From contig JAKSZT010054304.1 of NCBI GenBank assembly GCA_026826555.1, positions 34,589,424-34,653,423 on the forward strand: a DNA stretch of 64,000 bases, in the 5' to 3' direction. The notes beneath the pieces are model-generated. The model saw nothing but the letters and a program-made list of their open reading frames with translations, was not told the origin of the DNA and made no database searches. Every line of letters begins with the position of its first letter. Positions within the stretch are counted from its first letter, which is position 1. Origin of the DNA: Tolypeutes matacus (lineage: Eukaryota > Chordata > Mammalia > Cingulata > Chlamyphoridae). The position numbers were made by a program, and so were the translations under genes. Below are positions 1 through 12,664 of this stretch, piece after piece.

Positions 1-357
1 TGCATCATTGTTCAGTTTAGGTTGCATGGTCAAGGATATTGCTAAGCAAGCTCCACAGGACTTCAAGCTGTGTGGACTGCTGTGAAATGGGAGGTTGTAT
101 TCCTAGGCTTCACTTCCTCACTACCACTCACTTTAACTCATTGTGGTCTGGTATTTGACACTACTGTGCTCCTAGAACTGACCTCTCTAAAGTTCACCAA
201 GGAATTAACTAATTCATTATCTCTTCAAATTTTGACACTACTGATAAATCCAGTTTTTTTTTAAACTTCTTTTTATTCTAGATTTTATATTACTCTACCA
301 TTACATATCTACCATTTATACAACCTGTGCCTTATGGATGCAACAAGAAGAGCTTTC
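1..357. other. Low-copy DNA, nothing recognised
   Basis: No coding signal, repeat family or RNA gene is recognisable. The short reading frames here have no domain or composition signal. Confidence 0.4.
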
Positions 358-520
358 ATATACTAAGTACTTGCTACACACCAGGGATTTTATATATATA
401 TTATTTTATTTAAATTTACAACAATCCTTTGAGGGTAGTTAGTATTATTTCCATTTTGCACATGAGGAAATTGAAGTGGGGGTTTCTTAAAGGGTAGTTG
501 AAATGTGAAATCTGAAGCCA
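358..520 (-). repeat. MIR SINE fragment, antisense
   Basis: The stretch reads like the reverse complement of the MIR core and 3' part. It runs from a region resembling the 'transmitted/appears in the table of counts' tail (tactaagtacttgctacac) through a degenerate middle to cattttgcacatgaggaaat, which matches the usual antisense MIR 'attttacagatgaggaaact'. It is strongly diverged, as expected for this old mammal-wide tRNA-derived SINE. No target duplication can be seen. Confidence 0.6.
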
Positions 521-3394
521 TGTTAATGAGTTTTTGAATTGTTATATTAAAATCCATTGGCCTCATTTGCACTTTGAATGGATCTTTTAACCATGTATAA
601 TATTTTATAATACTTTTTGTTTATATTTTATAATAGCATGCATTGATTATTTGAATAGCATTGTTTTACTGAGTTATGTAGCTCTTCCAAATACGGACTC
701 ATTTCAATATTTAATGTCAAAAATTCATATTTATTAATATCACCACTAAGCTCATCAGAAACATGTTTAAGTCTTCAGAAACTTTTAGGTGACAAATGTA
801 AATTTACCAAAATTCTAATTTTTGCTTTTTACCATTGGCAACATTTACTATTGATTTACTATTGATTGTTTCTCTATATATGACAAGCACATTTCCTTCA
901 TTTTCAAGAAAATCTCTGCCAAATACTCAAATAGGGATAGGCATAGTGTCTTTCAGTTATTCCCCCACATAAAGAGGTTGATCCATAAAAAACAGCTAGT
1001 TTAGCTTGCAACTCAAATACATAACAAGTCCTTTACCTTGAAACACCATCATTCTGCAGTATACAACAAATGTTTTATCTGTTCTTCCTTTCTCATCACA
1101 TGGAAGAACTTGTACTCAAGGTTTGAGGTTAATACAATTCATATTTACTGCTTTATCAAGGACATTTTTAGATGAAACTGACATTTTCTTCTTACTGCCA
1201 AGTGCATGACAGGTGAAGAATACAAAGACTACTAGTACTGTTTGGTGTTACTGCCTTGATTCAAACTAAGGTGCCAGCAGTTTTTAACACCATTACCTTT
1301 GTACCTCACTGCAAATGTCAATACAATGAAAAAAACCAATAACATCTTAGCATTATTATCAAAACTGTTTTGACTTTTTGGACATCCTGAAACGATCCTG
1401 AGACTTCCAGGGTTCCATTGACTGCTCTTTGCAAATTGCTGCATTATACTCTCTTCTGCCTCTGTGAAATTCTCTGTAGAATAGTGATAGCTCTCATTCA
1501 GCAAGGCACCAGCATGTGAATGAATGAATGAATGAGTGAACAAAATGAAGAATAAATCGATTGATCTTGTGAACTGGTTATGCTCTTGCCCCAGTTTGAG
1601 GACTGCTGAATCATGAAAATGGCCCTCTCAGGTGTTAATGACATAAATTTACATAGAATCTCTAGGCAAGGACCCTGGGGGAATTGGTAAAGGACCCAGA
1701 GAGCTGAAAGCAAAGATCTAACTCAGAAGAATATGTCTTTATTTCATGGCTTATACAGTTTGGCCTTCCAAAGCCATTGGGAAATAACCTTCCTGAATTT
1801 TTTTCCTATGCAAAATATAAAATTAACCTCATAGAAGCTTTTGCCATTCATTTGTGGTTCACTTTTTGTCAATTTGGTTCATCCTTTATTATTTTTTAAA
1901 ATAGTAGATTTTGCCAATTATGGGTTTGAAATATTAGTGTATTAGAGATGACAAAAACACAAAAATTTTACTGAGTTTCGAAGCTGACTTACCTTATGTG
2001 CATCTACTCTAGGGGCCTTTCTGACTAATTATTAGCGATATAAACTGCCCACAGAATTTGGCATCTTCTAAAAAGTCTATCTCATACGTAAAATGCATAA
2101 ATTTGGCCTTGTCATTTCATAGCATTATGTGTCAAAGAAAATATTATATGTTTATTACATGAACATAAAATGTTAAAATTTGTAAGGTAGAATTATTCTT
2201 GTTATTATTATAGTGTTAAAGTTAAGGACTGATGTTTTACCAGATTTGAATTCTTTAAGTTCATAAATTTGTTTTTCACGTAAAGAATCTAAGGTCAATT
2301 ACTAATAATTTTATGTAGCATAAATTTGCCTCCTTAAAAATTATCTGCTAAACTTTGTCTCAACTTTCTTTGCATTGCTTTTCCACTAGCTTAGGGATTG
2401 TAGGTTGGGGAAACAGAGTTCTAGAATGTTTTAGAGGAGTTTGGGTACATCTATATAAGAATAAGAGGGCATCTCCTTTCTTCTAGGTAGAGATCGCTCA
2501 GAAAGCTAAAGAATGGTGCTATTCAATTTGTTGATGAAAACCCACCCCTTTCCATCTACCCTGCCCTGGGCAGCTACTTGTAGCTTTTTGCTAATACTTT
2601 ACCATTATATCACAGTCATTTTGGGACTTTTGCACCTTTTAGGAAGTTTTCCAATTCAATGAAACTAAACAAGAAGGTACTTGAAAACAACTAGCAAGTT
2701 CCTAAAGCAAATTGGCCAGAACTGATGATATACCTACTGGAGGGTTAGGGGACTTTCTGACTTTTATGCCTTTTGAATCAGCCTGTGGACTTGGAACTGT
2801 CTTGATAGTTCAATGAGGCTGATGTACACTAATTTCTAGATGCCAATATATTCACTTTATTTGTCATGAAATATAATAGCTATTCTTCATCTTTGCTGTT
2901 AAATACCTAATTATCTTCATGGCTATTGATAGTTTTTCAAATGTTCCACGTCAAGGCTATTGAATCCTAATTTTATTTTGGCAGCATCTTAAAAATATTA
3001 CATTTGTCCATCTATGGCTCCTTTCCACCAACCCATTTAGCATGTGACACTTCCCTGCTATAGAGTTTCTAAGACTTTCACAGAATGGAACTCTTCTATG
3101 CTCATTGTATCATTGTTAAAAGCTATTGAGGATGAAAGTTTTACAATGGGCCTTATTACTTTGATTTTGTTCTTTTTTATTTGCATGTTTTATATTTTAT
3201 GACTAAAGTTGAAATAGATTAAGGCTGGAGACCACACATTAGTTGATTCCTACTACAGGGAGAAGCATATGACAAGTTTTCATGTTACAGTTCTCTCCAA
3301 CCTCCAATTACCAAGGAAATTAAGGGTCAAAATAGTTTTCAATAAGATATTATATGCTGATTAAAACAGCATTATTATCCATGAAGAGGTGAAA
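521..3394. other. AT-rich low-copy DNA, nothing recognised
   Basis: About 2.9 kb of AT-rich sequence without a repeat I can name. A short (GAAT)n run lies near 1518-1536. Frames on the minus strand at 1232-1543 and 1498-1713 have no recognisable domain and overlap each other. I treat them as chance. Confidence 0.4.
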
Positions 3395-3399
3395 GCATG

Positions 3400-4080
3400 T
3401 GTATCAGTCAGCCAAAGGGCTGCCAATGCAAAGTACCAGAAATCTGTTGGCTTTTATAAAGGGTATTTGGGGAGTACTGTTACAAGTCTGCAAAAAGTCC
3501 AACTCAAGGTTGCTTTCTCACCAAAGTCAGTTGCCACGTGTTGAAGCAAGATGGTTGCTGATCTCCTGCTGGTCTCTGCCTTCCCCTCTGGGCATCTTCT
3601 TCCTCTTGAGGCGCCGTGGGCCCAGTCTCTTGAGGCTTCGTGCTTAAGTGAAGTCTTCTTTCTCCCGGCATAGGGCTTCTTTCTTTTCTGGCCTCCTTTA
3701 TCAGTCTTGGGTCTCTTCCCAATCTCAGCTATAAGTTATCAGGCAAAATGGTTACTCTCTCCCTGGGGCTTTAGCTGTTTGAGTCTTCTACTTTCTGTCA
3801 CGTGACAAGATAAAAAAATGACAGAGCTCCCTCTCTTCCTGTGTGTCTTCTTGCATGAGTGTCCCTTTATATCAGACCCAGCAAGGGGATGGGGATTCAA
3901 CCTGAGTCATGTCTTACTGGGGTAGTCAAATAAAAAAGTCTAATCTTAACAGGTAATCTAATCAAAGACATCTCAGCTGAATTTAATGTAATCTAGGGTT
4001 GTCACAGCCAGAGGAATAGATTAGTTTACAAACATAATTTTTCTCTTTTTGAGATTCATAAATAATCTCAAACTGCCACA
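3400..4080 (-). repeat. Solo LTR, ~680-bp ERVL/MaLR-like family, copy 1
   Basis: The element starts TGTATCAG and ends GCCACA (the TG...CA ends of an LTR), 681 bp long. It shares long stretches with 8212-8848 and 14774-15477: 'gcaaagtaccagaaat' and 'ttggcttttata' near the start, and 'attcataaataatctcaaa' near the end. Flanks gcatg (3395-3399) and ctatg (4081-4085) could be a decayed 5-bp target duplication. The other two copies have perfect ones. The start resembles the reverse complement of the MaLR 3' end, so I place it antisense. The frames inside it (3399-3647 plus, 3504-3722 minus) are incidental. Confidence 0.7.
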
Positions 4081-4769
4081 CTATGCTACCATTTCAATAA
4101 TTTGTTTGGATTTTATATGTATTGCATTTGCTCAGGAGGCAAGGATCTGCTATCTTTATATCTTTCCCTGAGGCTTGGCTGTGACAAAAGGGGACTGATT
4201 TTTTAACTAATTTGAAAAGTGCATAAGACATAAGAAAAACATACAAATATCTAGTGGAAAAATTTACAAGGGCTTCAATGTCCTTTCAAACATGTGTACA
4301 CATCTGTGGATCAAGTTCCTCCCTTACTCATGGGTCAAGGATATTTATGCATAACTGTCTGTTTCATTCAGTTTTTGAAAGGTAACATTTAAAAAATATT
4401 TATGAAAGCCTCTCTTACTAGTCTTTCTGGATTTAGTAAATTATACTGCTGGCTGGAACCTCATATTTTCAAGACACTTTAAAACCTCTCAGGTCCCTTG
4501 TTTTTCTTCTGCAAGTCATAAAACCCAGGCAGAGTTGTTGTAGAGAGATTTATTTGAATGGAGAATATCAGTCCTAGGTTGTCCAGAACTTCTTTCCACC
4601 ACTGCCCTTTATAATGTACCTGTGAGCACTTCAGCCAATGGGATTGCATATGAGTCCTCTGCCTTCATTACTTGAATTAATTTCTGCTTCTGTGTCACCT
4701 TCCCCTTAAGATTCTCCAGGAACCTTTATGGACAGGAAGGAATGCAGCACACATGTAATCTCCACCCTT
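4081..4769. other. Low-copy DNA, nothing recognised
   Basis: No gene or nameable repeat. The stretch is AT-rich and has no long open frame. Confidence 0.35.
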
Positions 4770-5025
4770 ACCAACTGACTAACTTCAGCTCCCTCTTAAA
4801 GATGCAACTCAAGTCTCATTCCCTCCAGGAATACTTCCATCATCTATCCCCTCCTCCGATGGGCTGTTGTCCCTCCTAGGGCATTTTTCAAATGCTTCCA
4901 TCATTAAATGGTCCTTTCTCTGTGTTAAAATATGTCTTAATTGTCTGTCTGCCTAGGTCTTGAGATAGAAAACTTTCTCTTTAATTTCTTTCTCTCTCTA
5001 GCGCTGTGCCTGGTATAGTCGGTGA
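4770..5025 (+). repeat. L2 LINE 3' fragment
   Basis: The order of motifs is typical of the L2 3' end in sense orientation. A 'caactcaagtctcattccctccagg' type segment (here split by mutations) comes first, then 'ggaatacttccatcatc', then a 'gtcttgagatag...aactttctct' segment, and finally 'gcgctgtgcctggtatag', matching the usual 'agcacagtgcctggcacatag'. It is diverged and has no target duplication, as expected for this inactive CR1-clade LINE. Confidence 0.55.
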
Positions 5026-5292
5026 CCACTGGTCTCACAGAACCAGCAAGGAGTCAAAGAAAAGTCTTGGCTTAGCCTTTGTGCCTGCAGATAGTTCAGT
5101 GAATCAAAGGGAGAGGCTATGTCTGAGCAGGAGAAGGAGTGAAGTGAGGAAGTTAAGCAGTTTTCAGTGAATTAGCAGAACCTAAGAACACTATCTTCAT
5201 TAATATTGCAGAAATACTTGTCTAGCTGAGCTTGAAAAAAAATAGTAATTGTTGGTTGTTAGGATAGATGAACTAAATTTTATACTTTAAGG

Positions 5293-5504
5293 TAGGGGTT
5301 CTTAACTTTTTGTTCCATGGACCCCTTTGCCAGTCAGGTGAAATGAATACTATTGTAATATGTTTATTGCATTCATTCATAAGTGAAGGAAATGCTAGAT
5401 TTCAATTAGAGGTCAGAGAAAGCAAAGATAATAAGTTGATTTTTTTCAATTCAACCTCACGAATCCCGGAAATCTTTCCACAGAACCCTGGTTAAGAACC
5501 CTTG
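5293..5504. mobile_element. hAT-type MITE with perfect 8-bp target duplication
   Basis: The 212-bp element has terminal inverted repeats. The left end is taggggttcttaac, and the right end gttaagaacccttg reads caagggttcttaac in reverse. It is flanked on both sides by ctttaagg (5285-5292 and 5505-5512), a perfect 8-bp duplication as made by hAT transposases. The interior, including 'ccatggacccctttg' and 'cattcataagtgaaggaaatgc', is shared with 12665-12881. It has no transposase, so it is a non-autonomous deletion derivative of a Charlie-like hAT. The frame at 5310-5495 is incidental. Confidence 0.85.
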
Positions 5505-5829
5505 CTTTAAGGTAAGAATATCCCAGTGGAGGCAATTGGGCTATATTATCTGATACTACTCTCATCATATGTTCCATTTCTACCCATTATACAAATTCCA
5601 ATTAGCAACCAAATCTCTCTGTAGATTGCTTTGAGTATTGGAGGAATTGGGGGTCAGAGAATGGATTTTTCCATTAAAACACTGGAGAAATATAGCTCAT
5701 ATCCTTGAATTGCTAAGCTCACTGAGAGGCCCCTTCTTGAGCTCTTATAGCACCCAAGTGAAGACCTCAGTGGCCATATTTATCATACTATAATGAAACC
5801 TGGAATTTACTTTTCCTGCTTTTATACTA

Positions 5830-5940
5830 AATTGTCAGGCTTTTGAAGAAAGGAACCAGACCTTATTTGATATTGACTTCTCAGAACCTAGTATGATACT
5901 TGGCACATTGGAAATGCCCAGAAATATTTGTAAATATTTT
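5830..5940 (+). repeat. L2 LINE 3'-end fragment
   Basis: It shows the pattern 'aggcttttgaagaaaggaaccagacc ... cctagtatgatacttggcacattg' of a diverged L2 terminus in sense orientation (the usual form is 'gcctagcacagtgcctggcacatag'). Short and weak. Confidence 0.4.
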
Positions 5941-6002
5941 TCTAACAGATTTACCTAGAGCAGCCTTATGCTAATCCCTTCTCCCCAATAAGTAGTGGTA
6001 AC

Positions 6003-6407
6003 TGTCTTAGTTTCCAGGCTACTATGACAGATACCACAAATAGGTTGCTTTAAATGACTGCAATTTATTGTCTTGCAGTTTCTGAGGCTGAAGTCTTGCT
6101 TAACTCCTGGGGTCAGTAGTGTTCTGGCAGGCTGGCAATTCTTTGGTTCCTTGGCTTTCCCATCACATGGTGATGTCTTCCCCTCTCTCTTCTGGGCTCA
6201 TGCCGACTTCCTGCTTTTGTTCCTGCCTGTAGCATTCTCTTTATAAGGCCTCCAGAAATAGGAATAAGACTCTTCTGATTCAGTTGGCCACAATTTAACT
6301 AAAAATAACATCCACAAGAGCTTCTATTTACAATGGGTTCACACCTACAGGAATAGAATAAGATTAAGAACATGTTTTTACAGGGATATTTAACTCAATC
6401 CGCCACA
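6003..6407 (-). repeat. Solo MaLR-like LTR with 5-bp target duplication
   Basis: A 405-bp element with TG...CA ends (TGTCTTAG...CCGCCACA) is flanked by perfect gtaac copies (5998-6002 and 6408-6412), the 5-bp duplication of ERVL/MaLR integration. The start 'tgtcttagtttccaggctactatgacag' (broken here by substitutions) followed by 'atttattgtcttgcagtttctgaggct' matches the reverse complement of MaLR-type 3' ends, so the LTR is antisense. No internal retroviral sequence is attached. Confidence 0.85.
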
Positions 6408-6412
6408 GTAAC

Positions 6413-7269
6413 TTTTCTCTCTCATTTTCTTACTCCATCCTATAATCCAAATATATCTTAAATCCCTGGATTAGCATAAGATCTTTCGGAAGACCTACAC
6501 TTTTGGTATCTTGCCTCACATGTCCTGGCTGCTTTATGTGAGTGCCTTTTCTTAGAGTGGAATCTGTGGAAATCTATGGGTGTGTCTAGAATGAAACTGG
6601 ACAAAATTGGTATCAAATAATAATCTTTTCTATGCACTGCAATGAGGAAGAACTTATTAAAATCAAATTTCCAAAGAGAACACTATACATTTCTTTTCAC
6701 TTTTGGTAGGCATAAAGCCAGGCCAGGTGTTTCCTCCACCTCATTCCCTGAGGCAAGTTCTTTGATCCAATTTTACCTTTCATAAAAATGGTATGTCTCT
6801 GGAGAAGGTTGAGGTCTTAAGAAATATGCTACAATTTTGGAATGTTACAAATATATATGTCAGACAGAGATTTGATATTTGAAGAAATGATTATGAAAAG
6901 CTTGAGAAACTTCTTGAAATTAATTTAGGTATTCCTCATTTGTCCTACACTGAAGAAAATAGAATTCATATTACTTTGGTAAAAATATTTGGAAACATGC
7001 TGTTTGTTTGGAATGTGAGTGAAATTTACTACTAAGTGGTAAAAAAATTCCAATTTAGCACACATAGGCACTGAGGCACCCATACTTTAAGACTAGATAC
7101 TGCATAGTCAATTTCTTCTCATAGATCCTCTTGTGAATTAAACTCCAATCTCTCACTTTTAGATCTCATTTAAGCTAGTTTAACACTAGTTGGTAAAACT
7201 GCTGAACCAGCTTGAAAGAGAGTGGTATTCTCATTGTAATGACTTAAGGCAGTACTTTGCAGATTTGTA
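6413..7269. other. AT-rich low-copy DNA
   Basis: No gene or nameable repeat. There is no open frame of interest. Confidence 0.35.
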
Positions 7270-7875
7270 TACCAACAAGACTGTTTCCATTTGGGTGCCC
7301 AAAGAGACAGACTTTGAGACAGATTCCTAGTGCAGATAATTTATTTGATAGGTCTAGGACATATTGGTAGAAAAATAGGGAAGTAAGACAGGGAAGGGAA
7401 AACAGCTAAGACAAGGTGAATTATCAAGAGAGTGACTACCGATGGCCACTGTCACTTAACCCCAGAGGGAAACCTGGGAAATGTTTTCAAATACACACCT
7501 TACAAATCTTCCACCTAGGGCATGAGGAATGTCTATGTCTAGGTCCATGTCTGCACTTATATCTATAGGCATACCTATACCTGAACTTCTATCTAGCTAA
7601 TTATTTACCTGTCTATTTATTGATCATCTGTCTATCCTATCTAATTATCTATCTGTCATCTATCTTAAGGAAATGAAGTATGAACTCCCCATTCCCATTA
7701 GTCATTGGTTGAGGGCTCCTCCATAGTGGTATTAATTTCAAAAATTTCTGGTCTGCTATTTGCTCAGGTACTGTGGGATCTCAGTAGCTTGAGATAAAAC
7801 CACCCCCCTGATGAAACTCAGACTGGTAGGTGAAATTTGGCCCATAGACACTGAAGGCATGAGAATAAATTGTTA
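7270..7875. repeat. Possible old LTR-like element with degenerate (TATC)n
   Basis: The segment shares the pattern 'gggaagg... gtgaattatcaag..ggct' with the sequence around 8190-8900. It also contains a degenerate TATC-type microsatellite at about 7610-7668. The composition and the repeated pattern suggest an old LTR, but neither ends nor a target duplication could be placed. Confidence 0.25.
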
Positions 7876-8211
7876 CACACTGAGGGGCTTAGTATCTACT
7901 ACAGAAAAAGTTTGTGTTTTTAAGAGGGTATTGCTATACTATCCCTGAAAGTGTGAAGCTTCTTTAAAGTTTGGCACATTAAGATACAAAAAAATATAAA
8001 ATGTGCATTTTGTGTCAAAATATATGTGTTTTAAAATATAAAATTATGTTTAATATCACTTGTTAGTTGAATAATTTAACCTCTCCCTTTAACCTCAAAT
8101 CTTTAAACAAAAGAGAATGTCTTAGTCTGGGTTCCTTTGTCCATGAAAGACAAGTCTTGCATGCAAGAGTTCCAGGAGAAAAGGGCTAGAGCATGAAATA
8201 GGGAAGGAAGG

Positions 8212-8848
8212 TATATTAGCCAGCCAGAGGGGTGCTGATGCAAAGTACCAGAAATCTGTTGGCTTTTATAAAGGGTATTTATTTGGGGTAAAAGCTTACA
8301 GTTACAAAGCCCTAAAGAGTCTGACTCAAGGTTGCTTTCTCACTAAAGTCAGTTGCCACATGTTGAAGTAAGATGGTCACTGTTCTCTGCAAGGATTCAG
8401 CCTTCCCCTTAGGGCTTCCTACTCCTCTTGAGGCTCCATGGGCCCAGCTTCTTCCCAAGCTCAGCTGTGGGCTGGCATAGGGCTCGTCTCTCAGGGCTTC
8501 CTATATCAGTCTCGACTCTCTTCCCAAGAAGGTCAGCTGCAAACTATCAGGCAAATGGCTCCTCTCTCCCCAAGGCCCTAGGATCAGAAAGGACAGAGCT
8601 CACTCTCTTCCTGTGTGTCTTCTGGAGTGAGTGTCCACTTATATAGGCCCACCAAGGAGGCCGGGACTCAACCTGAATCATGCCTTACTGGTGTGGTGGA
8701 ATCAAAACCCTAATCTTAAGAGGTAATTTAATCAGATATTTCAGCTGAATCTAATGCAATCAAAGGGTATCACACCCAGAGGAATAGATTAGTTTACAAA
8801 CATAATTTTTCTCTTTTTGGAATTCATAAATAATCTCAAATTGTCACA
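8212..8848 (-). repeat. Solo LTR, ~680-bp ERVL/MaLR-like family, copy 2
   Basis: This 637-bp copy of the family also seen at 3400 and 14774 is flanked by perfect gaagg duplications (8207-8211 and 8849-8853). The first bases have decayed (tatattag for tgtattag) and the end reads ttgtcaca. It has 'gcaaagtaccagaaatc', 'ttggcttttataaaggg' and the closing 'attcataaataatctcaaa' in the same order as the other copies. Its flanks look like one older repeat that it interrupts. Confidence 0.85.
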
Positions 8849-8853
8849 GAAGG

Positions 8854-10284
8854 AAAGCCAATTTAAGGGTGAGTTATCAAGTTGGCTACTACTCTGGGTT
8901 GACTGGGGCTTGATTTTGCTGGGACCTGCTGAGGAGCCTATGAAATACCTTTCAGAACTGTCCAACGGGGGTCCAAATGATGGAAACATTTATCCATCGT
9001 TTTATTTTCCTCAAAGGTCAATGGTAGCCCATAGCACTAACTATGTTCCTCCCTGGTGGTGCCTGCCTGAGTGATGATCAGTTTCAGAAAAGCCCTGGGA
9101 TAGGAAACAAGGGGTAAGGCCAAGGTGGGGTGCTGTCAGATTATATTTAGGGGCAGCTAGTAGAAGTCTGCACAAAACCGGTTGCTGCAGTAGTGACTGA
9201 AGTGGGTTGAGAAGATGTATAATGGTGCATAAGAGGTGCCAACACAGTGATGCTTTAGGAATATGTGACCAGGGTTTGGGGATGTTGAGGAGCTTATCCT
9301 AGGGTGATGTGTAGGATTATTGATATATTACTCCTTTGCCAAGATCTAACACTTCTTTGCTAAATCCAAAAGCTTTTTCACAATGCTCTTTCTGTAAAAT
9401 AAAAATAAATAAATAAATAAATAAATAAAAGAATTCCAAAATGCATTCTTCCTATCTCCTTATAATCACTTTACTAATTTTACTGTTATATTAGTTTAGT
9501 ATTTTTATCTTTTTAAAGTTATTTATTTTAAGATCATTTAGTACCTATTAATGGGGATTCAAATTATAAAAATAATCTAACTTCTTTTAACATATAAAAA
9601 CCCATTATTATTATGACAAGATGGAGTATAAATGTCTCATAAAACAAAATCGAGTACATAATTATTTGCAGCTAGTTCCCAGTTTGACTCTGTTCTCATC
9701 ATAATCAACATTCTTCACTGTTAATGTTAAACAGGGAGTCCTGCTTTTCTGGTGCCCAAGGCAGGGAGAGGTAATGAAGAGGTGGTCCGGCTCTGTTGGC
9801 AGCAACAGCTTCACCAGCACAGACTTAGGGAATTGGGAGAATCATTTATTGAAGCGAGTAATCGAAGTGTGGTATTACAAAATAATCAATACCACATCAG
9901 CTGTTGCTGTCCACCCCCATCATATTGACTGTGAAATGGGCTGGCATGGCATTGACCAAGGAAATGAAAGGAAAGCCTCTGAAGAAGGGATGCTTTCTTT
10001 TATTATACAGAGATATATAAAATGACTTTAAATAAACTTCTAAATATTTGATTTAAGCATTCAGCATTATCAGTTAAGTATATTCTGTGTTTCATTACAC
10101 CAGTGAGAGAAGTCTGTCAGTATCAAGATTCCAGAAAGCCTTTTGACTTGTGCGATTCTGAGAAAGAGATGCTGGAACTGCTTTTTAGTTATCCCTGATA
10201 ATTAGTACTACTGACTCTTAGTGAAGAAAATTAGGAAATTGTTCTTTCTCTTGTGACCATTTCAAATTAGAAGCTATCTATAGG
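8854..10284. other. Low-copy or old repeat-derived DNA with an (AAAT)n run
   Basis: The first ~450 bp may continue the older element interrupted by the 8212-8848 LTR. An (ATAA/AAAT)n run lies at about 9399-9429. Frames at 8817-9074 (plus) and 9774-10025 (plus) show no domain. I see no gene. Confidence 0.35.
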
Positions 10285-10410
10285 GTTTCCTCATCCATAA
10301 AATAGGTGTAATAATTGTGTCTTTGATTTAGTATTCATAATGAGATTAGAGCAGTACGTGGCACATAGTAAGCTTTCAGCAAACATTAGTTATTAATTAT
10401 GTCTGTGTAC
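10285..10410 (+). repeat. MIR SINE 3' half
   Basis: It has 'tttcctcatccataaaatagg', then 'gagattagagcagtacgtggcac' and 'atagtaagctttcagcaaac', the MIR core and tail order in sense orientation, clearly diverged. Confidence 0.65.
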
Positions 10411-10655
10411 TACAGCTTGCTTGAGTAATCAGATAGTAATCTAAAGTTGGGCAGTAAAAATGTCTAATTACTCAAAGCAAATAGACTAAATAAAAATGAT
10501 ATTAACAACATCACAGCTATCTTTAAATCCAAAACTTTAAAATTATATGTAATGTATAATTTTGAAAACTAAGTATATGGAAAATATTAATCACAGCCTC
10601 AATTATTCCTCACATACCCCCAGTGCACAAATTCCAATTGAAATGTATCAGAGAC

Positions 10656-12110
10656 AAATTCCTTCATTTATTCAGCAGATCTTTAGTGAGTTCCTACACT
10701 GTGTCAATGCATTAGGTACAGAAGTTTCTTCAGTGATCAGAACAGTCAGAGTTCCTCACCTCAGGGAGCTTAAAATCTAATGAGAAAGATGAGACAATGG
10801 AAATGTAACTAAATATAAATACAAGGCAATTAGAGATTGTAATAAAGGTTTAAGAGAAATACAGAGTAATGCTGTAGAAAGTACCTGGGGAAGGCCATTC
10901 TTGGTAAGGGTCAGTGAAGACTTCTCTAAGGAGGGGACATTTGTGCCAAACTTTAAGAATGAAAATAAGCCAGTCACATGAAATGAGGGATGGGAGAAGG
11001 GGGAGGAAGAATTTCAGGTATAATGAACAGCAAGTACAAAGGCCTGGAAGTAGGAGAAGTTTGTTGTTTTCAAGCAATAGGAAGGAAGTCCATGTGCTTA
11101 GACCAGAATGACTGAGGGGGAGGATTGTGTGGAGTGAGGCTGAAGATAGGGACAAAACCACAAGTAGGATCTTGGTTTTATTCTGAGAGAAATGGGGTGC
11201 TACTGAAGGGTTTTAAACAGGAGGTAACATAATCTCCCTTATATTTAAAATACCTGGCTATTTTATGGAGTATGGATAGTTGGTGGGTGGGAGAAGTGGG
11301 GAATGAGAGGAAACAGACTAATTTGGAGACTCTGGAAGTGGTCCAGGGGAGAGATGGTGGTATGTGGAGAAGTGTGATAGGGCTGATAGAGAGTGGTAAA
11401 TTTATTTGAACTGTATTTTGGAGTTTGAAGTAACAGGATTTCCTGATGGATTAGAGGTTAAAGGGAAGGAAAGATTAATAGATTTTATCTTGAAAAATTC
11501 AGTGGATTGTGGGTCTGTTTCCTGAGATGGGAAAAATTTGGGTTAGAGCTATGTTTTTGTTTTAGAGGAGATGCCTATTATACATCCAATAAGAGTTTTC
11601 ACTTAAGCAGTAGTGAGATCTGGACTATCTCTAGCTATAAATTTGGGAGTCATTATTGTAGATGATATTTAAAGGCATGAAAATGGATATGACCATCTAT
11701 GGATGCTGCTGAACGAATAAGTATAAGATTAAAAAAAACAGGCATGAATTTGGCAAAAGAAAATGTTGTTGGTGACCTTATTAGAGTGGAAATGTTGAAG
11801 AATAAATTGAAAATAAGGAAATGGAGCTAGCAGGTATAGACAACTCATTTAAGGAGTTTTGTTGTGAGAGGTAGGAGAAAATGAAAATGTTTGCTGGGTT
11901 GGGGTTATGGTTGTTTTTTTTTTTTTTTTAAATGGATGACCGTAAAAATATTTGCAAACTGATGGAAATGATCTAGCAGAGATAGCAGATAGACTGCTGG
12001 GGCATGAAATTACTAAAGCTGTGAAAACTTTGAGAAGATGAGAAAGTTGGTGCTAAAACACATATATGGAAACAAATGCTTTTGATGGGTATAAAGACTT
12101 TTTAAAAATT
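10656..12110 (-). repeat. Long old L2-like LINE, antisense (tentative)
   Basis: It begins 'ttcatttattcagcagatcttt...', the reverse complement of an L2-type 3' end, followed by 'cctcagggagcttaaaatctaatgag'. It then has a long series of purine-rich blocks familiar from mammal-wide repeats: 'gaacagcaagtacaaaggcc', 'gtgctactgaagggttttaaacag', 'gagatgcctattatacatcc' and 'ataaatttgggagtcatt'. The LINE assignment is from memory of such blocks and could be wrong at the family level. It has no intact reading frame. The frames near 10777-11161 are chance. Confidence 0.5.
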
Positions 12111-12656
12111 GCAACCAGAGGAAACATTTGTAGAGTTGATGGTTACACTATGAAAGAATTCTGATCTGAATATTTCTATTTTTCTCAATGACTATGAGGC
12201 AAGGTCCTCATCTGGGAGGTAGAGAGGGGATTTGAGGAGGAAGGAAGGTCATCTGGGAAAGTAGGAAAATGAACTTAGCTGGGAAGTATTCAAAGGTTGC
12301 TTGGCATTGGCAATTGATCATTGTAGGCTTGTTATCATGAAATTAAAGTGAAACAATAAGTCCAAATATATTATATTTGCTAGCAATATCCAGATATCTG
12401 GCAGGCACAGAAAAGAAAGCAAAAAAGAGGGTTTTGTTGTTATTTTGTTTTGTTTTCAGTTAAGTACAATGGAGAGAGATAAGACAAGGAAGTTGAGGGT
12501 GGTTTCTGAGGGCATGATTAAAATAGTGCACTGTGGAATCTCTGCTGAATGAGAAGGAAAGTAAAGACAAGAGGGACTGGTGTGTGTGTGTGTGAAAAAG
12601 TTGTAAGGCCAAAGATTGGAGATAACAGTGAACTAGAAGAATTAATGAAGTGGATA
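12111..12656. other. Purine-rich DNA, possibly a continuation of the old LINE; short (GT)n
   Basis: The composition resembles the preceding old repeat, but no blocks can be matched with confidence. A (TG)n run lies at 12581-12593. Confidence 0.3.
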
Positions 12657-12664
12657 CTCTAGAG

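Noticed and set aside
7610..7668. TATC-rich tract as a possible repeat array
   Set aside because: It is a degenerate tetranucleotide microsatellite without spacers, so not an array of biological units.
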